Notes under the pieces: generated by a model
What the model saw: the letters and a program-made list of their open reading frames with translations, nothing else
Told to the model about the DNA's origin: nothing
Database searches by the model: none
Origin: Flavobacteriaceae bacterium
GTDB lineage: Bacteria; Bacteroidota; Bacteroidia; Flavobacteriales; Flavobacteriaceae
Direction of reading: 5' to 3'
NCBI GenBank assembly: GCA_013001285.1
Contig: JABDMU010000014.1
Coordinates: 1 to 53,183 of the forward strand
DNA length: 53,183 nucleotides
Shown: in pieces, positions 43,376 through 53,094 of the stretch
Position numbering within the stretch: position 1 is the first letter of the stretch
Layout of the letters: every line of letters starts with the position of its first letter
Made by a program: the position numbers and the translations under genes

Positions 43376-46300
43376 TTAATTTTTACTAAAGATCTTAATT
43401 TCTTTAAATGGAGACAGATCCAGTACTTCAATTTTATCCTGATAAGGTTGCCAGTGATCTGTAAAGAATACATTTGTTTTTTCTAATGCGTCATTCAAAG
43501 CGTCTTTAGCATGTTTTATTAACGTGCGCTCGGTAGTTGTCATTCCATTTTGACGTGATCCTACGTAAAATCCAGCATTTCCGATACGCTGATTGACGTT
43601 TGGCTCAGGATTTCTTGTAATTCCTTGTCGCTTGTCAATCTTACCTAAATATATAGCGATGATCTCATCAATCTTTTTTATAATATCTTTAGATAATTTG
43701 ATCTCTTCTTTATATTTTTTCTTATCAAATTTTGCTAATTGCTTGCTATAACTAGCGGCAATTTCTTTACTTTCAACAAGCTGTTTTACAGCATCCGCTG
43801 CCGTTTGCCTCATATCTTGAAGTTGTTTTGAAACATCATAAACCTCATTTGTTGCAGAAGTGGATACATTTAGTCTTGGATCGCTAGCTACCGTAATCAT
43901 TTCTTCCGAAGTTTTGTCCCCAAATGAAAGTTCAGCACGATATATGCCTGGTTTGACACCAACACCTCCCGGTTCATTACGTCGTTTTCTAATAGTTCTT
44001 GATGGTCTATCACCACCTTTTTCATCCATGAACCATGTCCATTTATGAACCCCTGATTCTTTCGGTGCTTTGCGCTTTAAAGTACGTATTAATCGATCAC
44101 CATCATAGATCTTTAAGGTCAAGGAATCCCATTTGACTTCTGATTCTTCGGTCTGATCTTCAACTTTCTTCTTATCATCCTTTTTCATTTCGTCAACATT
44201 CACATAATATGAGAACTGCGCTCCGAAACTTCGATTTTCTCCATTATAAATGGCATCCCCTCCAAAGCGGCTACCAGTTGGTTGTTGATAGGCAGCCTGA
44301 TACGCGGTTGGTGGTTGAAATAATTCTAGTTTCTGATTAATCAACTGATTATTTTGAGCGATTGCCCTTAAAGGTCTGATGTCATCTAAAACCCAGGCTG
44401 CACGTCCAAAAGTACCTATGACAAGATCATTTTCACGTGGGTGGATAATTAGATCTTTAACTGAAACTGTAGGAAATCCTTCCGTCCATTTCGTCCATTT
44501 GGCGCCAGCATTAATTGAAACATAAAGACCATCGTCTGTTCCCAAAAACATTAAATTAGGTTCTACTTTATCTTCAACTATGGATAATGTGTAACTTTTT
44601 ACATCATTCCCATCAACGATACGTTGCCATGTTTTTCCATAATCCTTAGTGCGATAGGCATATGGTGTATAATTAAACCTTCGGTAATCATTTGCTATTA
44701 ATAAGGCTTCCCCTTTTTTTGTCTGAGATGCTTTGATCTGGGGAATCCAACTTCCTGAGGGTAACCCTTTTATATTTTTGGTAACTTCAGTCCATGTCGC
44801 ACCAGCATTTTGTGTGTAATGAACGCGACCATCATCTGTACTTACCCAGAGCATATCTTTTTCAACTGGAGAGGGTTCAACTACCAAAATAGTACAATGA
44901 TTTTCGGCACCTGTTGCATCCATGGTTAACCCACCACTCTCACTTTGTTTTAATTTTTCAGGATCGTTGGTCGTTAGATCATCAGAAATTATCGACCATG
45001 TTTCGCCTTTATCTGTAGATTTATGCACAAACTGACTTCCAAAATAAACAGTGCTGTTATCAAAAGGATCGATATTTATTGCTGAGTTCCAATTAAATCG
45101 AAGAAGAACATCAGGATCAGGATGAGTTGGTCTAACGATGTAATTATTACCTGTTTGCCAATCATAACGACTTACAAACCCTTGTTGACTCATGGTCCAT
45201 CCATAACGCGAATCATCGCGATCAGGAACAACATCAAATCCATCACCAAAAGAAATTTCCTGCCAATACGAATTTCTTATACCTTGAGCGCGCCATACGT
45301 AAGCTGGTCCACGCCACGAACCGTTATCTTGCATACCACCATAAACATTATATGGATATTCGTTATCAATGTTTATGTGATAGAATTGTGCTACGGGTAG
45401 ATTGCCTATAAAACGCCAAGTCTTTCCTCCATCTTTTGTAATATTCATTCCTCCATCGTTTCCGTCTAACATGAACTGACCATTTTCGGGATGGATCCAC
45501 CAGGCATGATGATCAGGGTGAACACCATTATCTACACCATAGGCTGGCATGAGTTGGGTAAAACTTTTACCACCATCTTCACTGACATTGACATAGGTAA
45601 AAATTGAGAATACACGATTTTCATTTTCAGGATCAACATATATCTCTCCATAATAAAATGGACGATTTCCAATTTCATTCATTTTGTCACTGACCAATGT
45701 CCATTTCGATCCACCATCAACACTTTTATAAAGGCCATTCTTTTTAGCTTCGACTAAGGCATACACGACATTGGGTTTATTTCTTGCAATGGCAACTCCA
45801 ATTCGTCCTAGTTCACCTTTAGGAAAACCATCTTCATCGGTTACTTTTTTCCAGGTATTTCCACCATCGTGAGTGATGTGAAGGCCTGAGCCTTCACCAC
45901 CTGATTTAAAAAACCAGGGATCGCGTTTATGTTCCCATAAAGCGGCAATTAATTTGTTTGGATTGGTTGGATCCATGATGAGATCGGCTGCTCCAGTTTT
46001 ATTATTTGCTGAAAGAATTTTCACCCATGTTTCACCTCCATCTGTCGTTTTATAGACTCCTCTTTCGGCATGTTCTCCCCAAGGGGAACCAATGGCACCA
46101 ACATAAACCACATTCGGATCTGTTGGATCTATGATTACACGATGAATATGTCTTGTTTTTTCTAAGCCCATTGACTTCCAGGATTTGCCGCCGTCAAGGG
46201 ATTTAAAGATGCCATAGCCGCCGTTCAAACTATTTCTGGGATTACCTTCGCCAGTACCAACCCAAATAACGCTGGGATTAGATTGCTGAATTGCAAGCGC

Positions 46301-46576
46301 ACCTATAGATGCAGTAACCTGATCGTCAAAAATTGGATGCCATTTAATGCCTCCTGATGTCGATTTCCATAAGCCACCAGACGCAGTACCCACATACATG
46401 ATATCTGGATTATTTAAGACAACATCAATGGCTGTGACACGACCAGACATGCCACCTGGACCGATATTTCTAGGTTTCATATTTTTTAAAAGATCCATAG
46501 AAATGTCTTGTGCTAAAAGGCTACTGACAAAGAATAAAAGGACAATAAAATGAAAGGATTTAGATTGGTTAATCAT
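43376..46576 (-). CDS. Sortilin/VPS10-like BNR-repeat exported protein
   Basis: 1066 aa with a signal peptide (SFHFIVLLFFVSSLLAQ). About eleven Asp-box (BNR) repeats form two beta-propellers: SLDGGKSW, TTDGGETW, THDGGNTW, SVDGGSKW, SEDGGKSF, TKDGGKTW, STDKGETW and others. A C-terminal 300-residue region with coiled-coil elements follows. Annotated in the family as glycosyl hydrolase or VPS10-domain protein, but no catalytic residues can be named. Probably periplasmic or surface-associated. It is the first gene after a 212-bp spacer, with a terminator downstream. Confidence 0.85.
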   Translation of the reverse strand: MINQSKSFHFIVLLFFVSSLLAQDISMDLLKNMKPRNIGPGGMSGRVTAIDVVLNNPDIMYVGTASGGLWKSTSGGIKWHPIFDDQVTASIGALAIQQSNPSVIWVGTGEGNPRNSLNGGYGIFKSLDGGKSWKSMGLEKTRHIHRVIIDPTDPNVVYVGAIGSPWGEHAERGVYKTTDGGETWVKILSANNKTGAADLIMDPTNPNKLIAALWEHKRDPWFFKSGGEGSGLHITHDGGNTWKKVTDEDGFPKGELGRIGVAIARNKPNVVYALVEAKKNGLYKSVDGGSKWTLVSDKMNEIGNRPFYYGEIYVDPENENRVFSIFTYVNVSEDGGKSFTQLMPAYGVDNGVHPDHHAWWIHPENGQFMLDGNDGGMNITKDGGKTWRFIGNLPVAQFYHINIDNEYPYNVYGGMQDNGSWRGPAYVWRAQGIRNSYWQEISFGDGFDVVPDRDDSRYGWTMSQQGFVSRYDWQTGNNYIVRPTHPDPDVLLRFNWNSAINIDPFDNSTVYFGSQFVHKSTDKGETWSIISDDLTTNDPEKLKQSESGGLTMDATGAENHCTILVVEPSPVEKDMLWVSTDDGRVHYTQNAGATWTEVTKNIKGLPSGSWIPQIKASQTKKGEALLIANDYRRFNYTPYAYRTKDYGKTWQRIVDGNDVKSYTLSIVEDKVEPNLMFLGTDDGLYVSINAGAKWTKWTEGFPTVSVKDLIIHPRENDLVIGTFGRAAWVLDDIRPLRAIAQNNQLINQKLELFQPPTAYQAAYQQPTGSRFGGDAIYNGENRSFGAQFSYYVNVDEMKKDDKKKVEDQTEESEVKWDSLTLKIYDGDRLIRTLKRKAPKESGVHKWTWFMDEKGGDRPSRTIRKRRNEPGGVGVKPGIYRAELSFGDKTSEEMITVASDPRLNVSTSATNEVYDVSKQLQDMRQTAADAVKQLVESKEIAASYSKQLAKFDKKKYKEEIKLSKDIIKKIDEIIAIYLGKIDKRQGITRNPEPNVNQRIGNAGFYVGSRQNGMTTTERTLIKHAKDALNDALEKTNVFFTDHWQPYQDKIEVLDLSPFKEIKIFSKN

Positions 46577-46788
46577 AATGAAAAAGTTGATTTTATCGTT
46601 AGTTAAAATGATTTAATTCAAGAGGAAACTAAGATACTAAAAAAGATCATTTATAACCGTTAAAAAAGATTCCTTTCATTAATCCTTTTCAACAGGATTA
46701 AATACCCATCATACAGTTTCGGACTGGAAGTTAAAACCTAATTAGAGGACTCTTCTTTTTAAATAGATGAAATATTTAACTTGAATTT
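46577..46788. other. 212-bp spacer between sortilin-like and receptor genes
   Basis: Very AT-rich; both flanking genes are on the minus strand. One weak hairpin (AATCCT / AGGATT near 46678-46700) and no open frame of interest. It presumably holds the promoter of the sortilin-like gene; no exact TAnnTTTG box was found. Confidence 0.5.
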
Positions 46789-49194
46789 TTAATTTTCAAT
46801 TCGTCCTTTTTCATCTTCCAGTCCTGTCTCACGATTTCTCGCTTTTTTAATTTCGTCCCTACCAAAATTATAGTTCAAATTGAAACGTACTTGTCGACTA
46901 TCTCCACCGCCACTTCCAACGATACTCAGTGTTCCAAATTGCGTATTTCCTTGCCATGGGGAAGTGAATAAAACGTCATTGAACGCGAGACGAGCTGTTA
47001 ATTTGTCATCAAAAAAACGTTTTTGAACTGCAAGATTTAAAGATCCTAAACTTTTAGTTTTGTAGGTGCCTCCCCAAATTGAAGGTGAGCTGTACCATCC
47101 TGAAATTTCGGCTCTGAATCCTTTGGGTAATTTAAAGGTGTTTTGGGCAAATAAACTTAAGGTGTTTTGAGAAATTGGAATAAAATCAGCATTGGTTGCT
47201 TCAAATTCTGAGCGATAGGCATTCACACTAAAATAGATGTTCCACCAATCGAAAAATTTTGTTGGATAAGAAACGCCCAGATTATAAACTTTTTGATTAG
47301 CTACATTTCTAGTTGTTAGAAAATTTTGATCATCTCCAACTGCTTCGGTAATCCGCGCAAAATAATCTTTTACAAAGGAATAACTAACAGAGGTGGTCAA
47401 AGTATAATTATAGGTATGAGACAGTTTAATATTGTCTGTATATTGAGGTTGCAAGAAGGGATTTCCCTTACTAAACGAAAGTTCGTCAATTTTATATTCG
47501 AATGGGTTAAGACTTTGATAATTGGGTCTTTGAATTCTTTTACTATAGGTTAAAGCAAGAGAATTTTTTTGATTGACCTGATAGGTCAAACCACCACTTG
47601 GAAACCAGTTTGTATAATTTCGTTTTACACGATCGTTTTGATCCTCTTGAAGAGCGGTTAAAATTCCGTCTGAATTGGTGTTTTCCATTCGAAGACCAAC
47701 CTGAACATTGAATTTGTCTAGTTTTCTATTGAAGTTCACATATGCAGCATTGATCTGTTCATCATAATTAAAATCATTGGTTCTTTCTTCATTAATAACA
47801 TCTTGCCCATTCACGCGATCAAAAAAGTCAAATTGATTATCTGTGACGATTTTGGAATATTTAACACCAAATCCAAGTTTTCCTTTTAAAAATTCTTGCT
47901 CAAGATCAGCTTTTGCAGTGAATAGATCAATAGTAATAGGAGTGACCATAAAGTTTATATTTTCGCTTTGAACTTCAGTTTCATCCCCATTATAGTATGT
48001 GTTTGGTTGAAGATTATCTCGATCACGATCATAACGTCCGTAATCCACATCGATGTTGAAATCTGTTTTTTTACCAGATTTGAATTTATAATTAATGTTT
48101 GCATATAAATTTGAGGTTTTGCTATCGGTAATACTACTTGCGATCAAAACTTCATCTGGTGAAGCATTTTCTGATGGAATTATTGGAGTACGAGAGTTGC
48201 TTTCGGAATTGTTATCACTGAAATTACCAGTAACAATTATTCCGAAGGTCGATTTTTGAGAGGCAAAAAAATCAAATCCTAACCTAATATTGTTACTTAA
48301 ATTATCATAAACGCTTTCAGTCCGGGCATCAAAAATAGTATTGTTTTGAGTTCTAAAGAGATTAATGAATCCAAAGCTTTCACCAAATCGGTTGCTAAAC
48401 GATCCGTATAAACTTGTTTTCTTATTGCGATTATTAAATGACACAGAAGTATTGTATCGTGCAAAATCACCATAAGTTAAACCTGAAGAAATACTTCCAT
48501 TAGTTCCAAGGCTTTTATCTCTTTTAAAGCGGATATTGACAATACCTGCATTACCTTCTGCATCATATTTAGACGAAGGTTGTGTAATGATCTCAATAGA
48601 TTCAATATCACTGGCCTGGATTGTTTTGAGATAATTGATCAAATCTTCGCCTCTTAATACTGAAGGCTTATCATCAATGTATATAAGCACTCCAGCTTTT
48701 CCTTCAACAATCAAGTTGTCATTATTGTCAATGATCACACCCGGAGCCTTTCTTAAGAGTTCGAATCCAGAATCACCTGCAGCGTTTATGGTATTCTGTA
48801 CATTAAATACGGTTTTATCAGCCATGACCTGAACCATAGGTTTCTCTGCTTGAATGGTCACTTCGTCTAAGGCTTCAGCATCGGTGATCATGTTTATGTT
48901 TCCCAGATCCATTGAGCTTTCAAGTATAAATAGGTCTGAGTTATAATCGGCATAACCTAAACTACTTACATGTAATACATAATTGCCAGAAGGAAGATTT
49001 TTAATTTTAAAACTTCCACTATCATCACTAATTGCGGCTTTGATGAATTCGGTTTTACCTTCCGAAAAAAGCGAAACAACAGCGCTAGGAATAGCGACAT
49101 TGGCTTCGTCTAAGATTTTTCCGGACACATCATTTTGTGAAAAAATGACGGTGCAAAAAAAACTTGAAAATATTAAAGTAATAAATGATTTCAT
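46789..49194 (-). CDS. TonB-dependent receptor-like outer-membrane barrel protein
   Basis: 801 aa. Signal peptide, then a CarboxypepD_reg-like domain (about 20-105: VSGKILDEANVAIPSAVVSLF, LPSGNYVLHVSSLGY), a plug domain (LLRKAPGVIIDNNDNLIVEGKAGVLIYIDDKPSVL) and a barrel of the OMP_b-brl_3 class with repeated aromatic strand ends, finishing near LNYNFGRDE plus a charged tail. Such proteins import or secrete large ligands; the substrate cannot be predicted. No SusD-type gene is adjacent. It is divergent from the second LytS kinase, which may control it. Confidence 0.9.
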   Translation of the reverse strand: MKSFITLIFSSFFCTVIFSQNDVSGKILDEANVAIPSAVVSLFSEGKTEFIKAAISDDSGSFKIKNLPSGNYVLHVSSLGYADYNSDLFILESSMDLGNINMITDAEALDEVTIQAEKPMVQVMADKTVFNVQNTINAAGDSGFELLRKAPGVIIDNNDNLIVEGKAGVLIYIDDKPSVLRGEDLINYLKTIQASDIESIEIITQPSSKYDAEGNAGIVNIRFKRDKSLGTNGSISSGLTYGDFARYNTSVSFNNRNKKTSLYGSFSNRFGESFGFINLFRTQNNTIFDARTESVYDNLSNNIRLGFDFFASQKSTFGIIVTGNFSDNNSESNSRTPIIPSENASPDEVLIASSITDSKTSNLYANINYKFKSGKKTDFNIDVDYGRYDRDRDNLQPNTYYNGDETEVQSENINFMVTPITIDLFTAKADLEQEFLKGKLGFGVKYSKIVTDNQFDFFDRVNGQDVINEERTNDFNYDEQINAAYVNFNRKLDKFNVQVGLRMENTNSDGILTALQEDQNDRVKRNYTNWFPSGGLTYQVNQKNSLALTYSKRIQRPNYQSLNPFEYKIDELSFSKGNPFLQPQYTDNIKLSHTYNYTLTTSVSYSFVKDYFARITEAVGDDQNFLTTRNVANQKVYNLGVSYPTKFFDWWNIYFSVNAYRSEFEATNADFIPISQNTLSLFAQNTFKLPKGFRAEISGWYSSPSIWGGTYKTKSLGSLNLAVQKRFFDDKLTARLAFNDVLFTSPWQGNTQFGTLSIVGSGGGDSRQVRFNLNYNFGRDEIKKARNRETGLEDEKGRIEN

Positions 49195-49331
49195 AACCTT
49201 TTGTTTTGATTGTTAAGGCAAATATGGAAAAAGTGTACATTTGAATCACCTACAAACTGATGAGTGGTACCATAGCCCGATAAGTGGGAATTCCAACTTA
49301 ACGTGATATAGGACCATTCGTCGAAACAGAT

Positions 49332-49362
49332 TTTGAATAGGAAACAAATCGCGTTAATTTTG
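49332..49362 (+). promoter_or_regulatory. Full Bacteroidetes promoter (-33 TTTG, -7 TAATTTTG) for LytS kinase
   Basis: TTTG at 49332-49335 and TAATTTTG at 49355-49362 are separated by 19 bases, the consensus spacing for Bacteroidetes housekeeping promoters. Predicted start near 49367, leaving about 15 bases to the ATG at 49382. Confidence 0.75.
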
Positions 49363-49381
49363 ATAAATTGAAAACAAGAAT

Positions 49382-50452
49382 ATGTCTGTATCCTTTCTGA
49401 ATAAACAAATATATGGTATCCGCAATCGTGAACTCATCGCATTTGTGAGTTTTTATTTGGGTTTCGCAATATTTTATCATGTTACGCTCTGGGTAAATAG
49501 AGGTGGTTATTTAAATGCGAATGACGTTTTATTTAACCCTGTTACTTTTATGGATGATAGTGGGTTAGATTATTTTTTAAAATTTATACTTACCATTCCA
49601 ATATGGTATTTACTTTTTAAGCGTTTAAAAGGTTGGACCTTATCTCAGCGTTTGGTACTACATATTTTTCTTCTACCTGCTTTTGTGGTCATTTGGCAAC
49701 AACTTTATTATTGGGCTTCAGAAGCGATAGGTTTTGGACATTTGGCTGGCAGAGGTCAAGTTTGGGATATATATATTCCTTCTTTGTTTTATGTTTTGCA
49801 ATTTGGAATTATACATTCTTATAATTACTATCGAGAAAATCAGCGAAAGCTTATGCTCGAAGGAGAATTACGAACCGCAGCTCTAAAAAGTGAGCTTTCC
49901 GCTTTGAAAGCTCAATTGAACCCTCATTTTCTATATAATATATTCAACACCATTAGCGCTTCTGTACCTTCTGAGCAGGAAAAAACTCGACATCTTATAG
50001 CAGAATTATCAGATCTATTTAGATATCAGCTGAAGGCATCTCAAGTAGAAAGCGTGACCTTAAGGGATGAGCTGGAATTTGTAAAAAAGTATCTTGATCT
50101 CGAAAAGGAGCGATTTAAGGAACGATTAGAGATTGAAATAGACGTTGAAAATGATATTATGGATGAAAAAGTACCGCCAATGCTCTTGCAGCCTTTAGTT
50201 GAAAATTCAATAAAGCATGGTCTGTCCTCCCTAATTGAAGGGGGAAAGATCTCTATAAGGATAAAAAAGACTGGTGATAAATTAGCATTTGAAATTGCTG
50301 ATACTGGGATTGGAATAGAAAATAAAGAACGAATTTTTGAAAAGGGAATTGGACTTACGAATACAAAACTCCGACTTGAGAAAATGTATCAAACCACTCT
50401 AATGTTAACAGATAATTCGCCACAAGGTTTAAAGATCAATTTTGCCATATGA
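49382..50452 (+). CDS. LytS-type sensor histidine kinase
   Basis: 356 aa. Four N-terminal membrane helices (about 18-145), then His_kinase domain LKAQLNPHFLYNIFNTISAS with phospho-acceptor His182, and an ATPase with LLQPLVENSIKHGL and DTGIGIENKERIFEKGIGLTNTKLRLEK. It has a normal linear architecture without the 2TM fusion of the other kinase in the window. It overlaps its LytTR regulator by four bases. The signal is unknown. Confidence 0.92.
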   Translation: MSVSFLNKQIYGIRNRELIAFVSFYLGFAIFYHVTLWVNRGGYLNANDVLFNPVTFMDDSGLDYFLKFILTIPIWYLLFKRLKGWTLSQRLVLHIFLLPAFVVIWQQLYYWASEAIGFGHLAGRGQVWDIYIPSLFYVLQFGIIHSYNYYRENQRKLMLEGELRTAALKSELSALKAQLNPHFLYNIFNTISASVPSEQEKTRHLIAELSDLFRYQLKASQVESVTLRDELEFVKKYLDLEKERFKERLEIEIDVENDIMDEKVPPMLLQPLVENSIKHGLSSLIEGGKISIRIKKTGDKLAFEIADTGIGIENKERIFEKGIGLTNTKLRLEKMYQTTLMLTDNSPQGLKINFAI

Positions 50453-51177
50453 AAAAAGTGGTTATTGTAGATGATGAAGCCGCTGGGCGACAATTGCTTA
50501 AAGAATATTTGGAAGATTATTCTGATCTGGTGGTGCTTTCAGAAGCTAATAATGGTGTTGACGCGGTAAAAATCATCAATAAATTTAAACCAGACCTTGT
50601 ATTCCTTGACATTCAAATGCCTGGAATGACAGGGTTTGACGTCCTGACACGTTTGGAAGAAATACCACAAATCATTTTTTCAACGGCCTATGATCAATAT
50701 GCTATAAAGGCTTTTGAAGTTCATGCCGTCGACTATTTATTAAAGCCATACACCAAGGAACGATTTCATAAGGCCATTGAAAAATTATCAAAAAATGATT
50801 CCGAAAATAACGTAAGACCCCTTGCTGAGAGTCTCTTAATGGATAAACCAAATTATCCGGAGCGTATATTGGTTCAAAGTCAAAACAAATTAGTAACTAT
50901 TTCTCTAGATAATGTTATTCGTATTGAGGCCTATGGAGATTATTCCAAATTGATCACTTCAAACAAAACTTTCGTTAGTAATTATGGAATTAGTTCTCTT
51001 GAAGAAAAATTGAATTCGGATATTTTTATTCGTGTACACCGCTCTTCAATTATTAATTTAAATAAGGTTAAAGAATTAAATAAATATACTAAAAGCTACG
51101 ACGTGTCTATGGAAAATGGTGATGTCGTACGCGTTAGTCGTGGTTATATGGAAAATATAAAAAAATTGATGTTTTAA
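50449..51177 (+). CDS. LytTR-family response regulator
   Basis: 242 aa. Receiver with DDEAAGRQLL, phospho-acceptor Asp54 (LVFLDIQMPGMTG), STAYDQYAIKAFE and LLKPYT. LytTR domain from about 140: LVTISLDNVIRIEAYGDYSKL, FIRVHRSSIINLNKV, VRVSRGYMENIKKLMF. It is translationally coupled to its kinase. The stop lies six bases from the convergent YdeI-like stop with no terminator between. Confidence 0.93.
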   Translation: MKKVVIVDDEAAGRQLLKEYLEDYSDLVVLSEANNGVDAVKIINKFKPDLVFLDIQMPGMTGFDVLTRLEEIPQIIFSTAYDQYAIKAFEVHAVDYLLKPYTKERFHKAIEKLSKNDSENNVRPLAESLLMDKPNYPERILVQSQNKLVTISLDNVIRIEAYGDYSKLITSNKTFVSNYGISSLEEKLNSDIFIRVHRSSIINLNKVKELNKYTKSYDVSMENGDVVRVSRGYMENIKKLMF

Positions 51178-51183
51178 TATCCA

Positions 51184-51750
51184 TTATGGAGATTTTAAAT
51201 TTTTCGAACAATATTCAATTATTTTAGTGATCCGAACCTTTCGAGTTGTTTCTCTCTTGGCCTGGTACAGCCAATAGAGATATGATTTCCGGTATGATGG
51301 CGCAAAATTTTTATAATTTTCATAGGCAAGTGGATTTCGTTCAAAAGCGGACAGAAGTTCAATCGGGATCACTTCATTTTCAACATCGTCTAAAGCTGAC
51401 CATGAGCCATTTTTTTTTGCCACTTTTATTGATTTGAAGCCACTTTCATGAATAAGATTTGATGCCTTAAGATCTATGATATACTTTTTGTTTAGAGCAC
51501 TCCACGTACTCTTGGGGTTTCGCTGACAAAAATATTGTCGGCGTTTGCCATTACCTAAACTTTTCACAGTAGAATCGATCCAACCAAAACACAAGGCCAC
51601 TTTTACTGCCTCTTCCCAGCGCATTGTTGGAACTTTGAGTTCCAATTTATAAAATATTAAATAAACACCATTTGAATCCTGGTGATTATGAAGTAACCAA
51701 TCATACCACTCTACATCACGGGAAAAAAAAAGCTCGGGTTTATCTGACAA
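51184..51750 (-). CDS. YdeI/OmpD-associated family protein
   Basis: 188 aa. The N-terminal half carries SRDVEWYDWLLHNHQDSNGVYLIFYK, RWEEAVKVALCFGWIDSTVKSL and RQYFCQRNPKSTWSALNK, signatures of the YdeI/bacteriocin-protection-like family; the C-terminal half holds a second helical module. Cytoplasmic, with no signal sequence. The family's function is poorly defined. It follows the M28 peptidase gene by six bases and may be co-transcribed. Confidence 0.85.
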   Translation of the reverse strand: MSDKPELFFSRDVEWYDWLLHNHQDSNGVYLIFYKLELKVPTMRWEEAVKVALCFGWIDSTVKSLGNGKRRQYFCQRNPKSTWSALNKKYIIDLKASNLIHESGFKSIKVAKKNGSWSALDDVENEVIPIELLSAFERNPLAYENYKNFAPSYRKSYLYWLYQAKRETTRKVRITKIIEYCSKNLKSP

Positions 51751-51756
51751 AATATA

Positions 51757-53094
51757 TTAATCTCTAAAAGTTTTTCCAGGAAAGACGACCATACTTTCGT
51801 AACCATCTTTACCAATTGCGGCGATGCCAAAAAAGAAATTATCGACAACGATGCCATTTAAGGTGAATTCTGATACATCACCTACTGATCTACTGTGATC
51901 CCAAGTTGGTGAGGTAGTTTCGCGCCAATAGATCTTGTAACCAATGGCTCCATTTGCTTTTTTCCATCTGAATTTCACAGCCGGTTGTACAGCACCTCCA
52001 ATTTCTACTTCTGTTGGAGGAGGTGGTGCAGCAGCTAAACTGGCCAAATTGATGGCATTAACTGCTGTAAGCTTATTGGCATAATCAAAATTAACATGTT
52101 CAAAAGTATCGCCATAGGCAATACCATCCTCAATTCGAATATCCTGATGCTGCTGGGTGTAATTTTCGTGTGCTTCCATGATCCTAATACCGGCAAATCC
52201 GGCATCGTTAAACGGACGATGATGTCCACCTCTTCCAAATCTATCAAGACGATAGACCATCATGGGGTTCATTTCTGGCATATAGGTTTTAGTGGTTTTA
52301 TGAACATATCGGGCGAGTTGCCTTGAAATCCCATCAATCTCACCGCCGTAAAAACGTCTTGCACGACGCTGTTGTTCGGTTTCGGTAGGGGGAACAGGTT
52401 CAGAGAAAATTCGAAATGTTCGATTATCAATGACGCCATCAACACCTTTGATGTTGCCTATCATATCGTTATTTAAGATGCCCATGATCTCCCATCCTTG
52501 ATCTTTTGCATATTTAGCTAGTCCTTTTCCACCATAAAGTCCTTGTTCTTCACCTGAAAGGCCAACATAAATGATACTGCTTTCAAACTTATATTTACTA
52601 AGAACTCGAGCAGCTTCAATGGTTCCGGCCATGCCTGAAGCATTATCATTGGCTCCAGGTGAATCCGAGGTATAATCGGTTGGATCTGAAACACGCGAGT
52701 CTATATCACCGCTCATAATAATAAAGCGATTCGGAAATTTTGAGCCGCGTTGAATGGCTACAACGTTAACAACCCAGACATCCTTTACAATGCGTTGATT
52801 GTCACCCTTGGCAATAAAATCCTTCTGATAGAAAACCTCCAAACAATTTTTACAATCTTTTGAAATTGTTTCAAATTCAGATTTTATCCAACGGCGGGCA
52901 GCACCAATGCCTCGGGTTTCAGATATGGTATCACTAAGAGTATGTCGCGTGCCAAAGTCGGCTAAGGTCTTGATATCATTTTTGATGCGTTCTGACGATA
53001 CAGCGTCGATGATATCGTAGATCTTAGAATCGGTTTGCGCAGTAGTTGCTATGGAGATACCAATTAATAAACAGACTAGAAAATAGGTTTTCAT
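51757..53094 (-). CDS. M28 family metallopeptidase with C-terminal FN3-like domain
   Basis: From ATG 53094: 445 aa with signal peptide (MKTYFLVCLLIGISIATTAQ); in-frame ATGs at 53106 and 53136 are less likely. M28 zinc site: GANDNASG (Asp150), LSGEEQGL (Glu182/Glu183), LNNDMIGN (Asp210), QQHQ (His316). The first-ligand position, usually His in a GHxDS motif, reads GDIDS, so Asp130 replaces it. A fibronectin-III-like domain (VQPAVKFRWKKANGAIGYKIYWRE) ends the protein. Likely a secreted or periplasmic aminopeptidase. Confidence 0.9.
   Translation of the reverse strand: MKTYFLVCLLIGISIATTAQTDSKIYDIIDAVSSERIKNDIKTLADFGTRHTLSDTISETRGIGAARRWIKSEFETISKDCKNCLEVFYQKDFIAKGDNQRIVKDVWVVNVVAIQRGSKFPNRFIIMSGDIDSRVSDPTDYTSDSPGANDNASGMAGTIEAARVLSKYKFESSIIYVGLSGEEQGLYGGKGLAKYAKDQGWEIMGILNNDMIGNIKGVDGVIDNRTFRIFSEPVPPTETEQQRRARRFYGGEIDGISRQLARYVHKTTKTYMPEMNPMMVYRLDRFGRGGHHRPFNDAGFAGIRIMEAHENYTQQHQDIRIEDGIAYGDTFEHVNFDYANKLTAVNAINLASLAAAPPPPTEVEIGGAVQPAVKFRWKKANGAIGYKIYWRETTSPTWDHSRSVGDVSEFTLNGIVVDNFFFGIAAIGKDGYESMVVFPGKTFRD

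Noticed and set aside
45122-45400. Long antisense frames within the sortilin-like gene and in ccoNO/ccoG
   Set aside because: They mirror strongly coding minus-strand genes and have no plausible starts or promoters.
51523-51536. A further near-match to the Fnr-type operator (CTGACAAAAATATT)
   Set aside because: It lies inside the YdeI-like coding sequence, differs in the proximal half-site and has no gene start downstream; probably chance.
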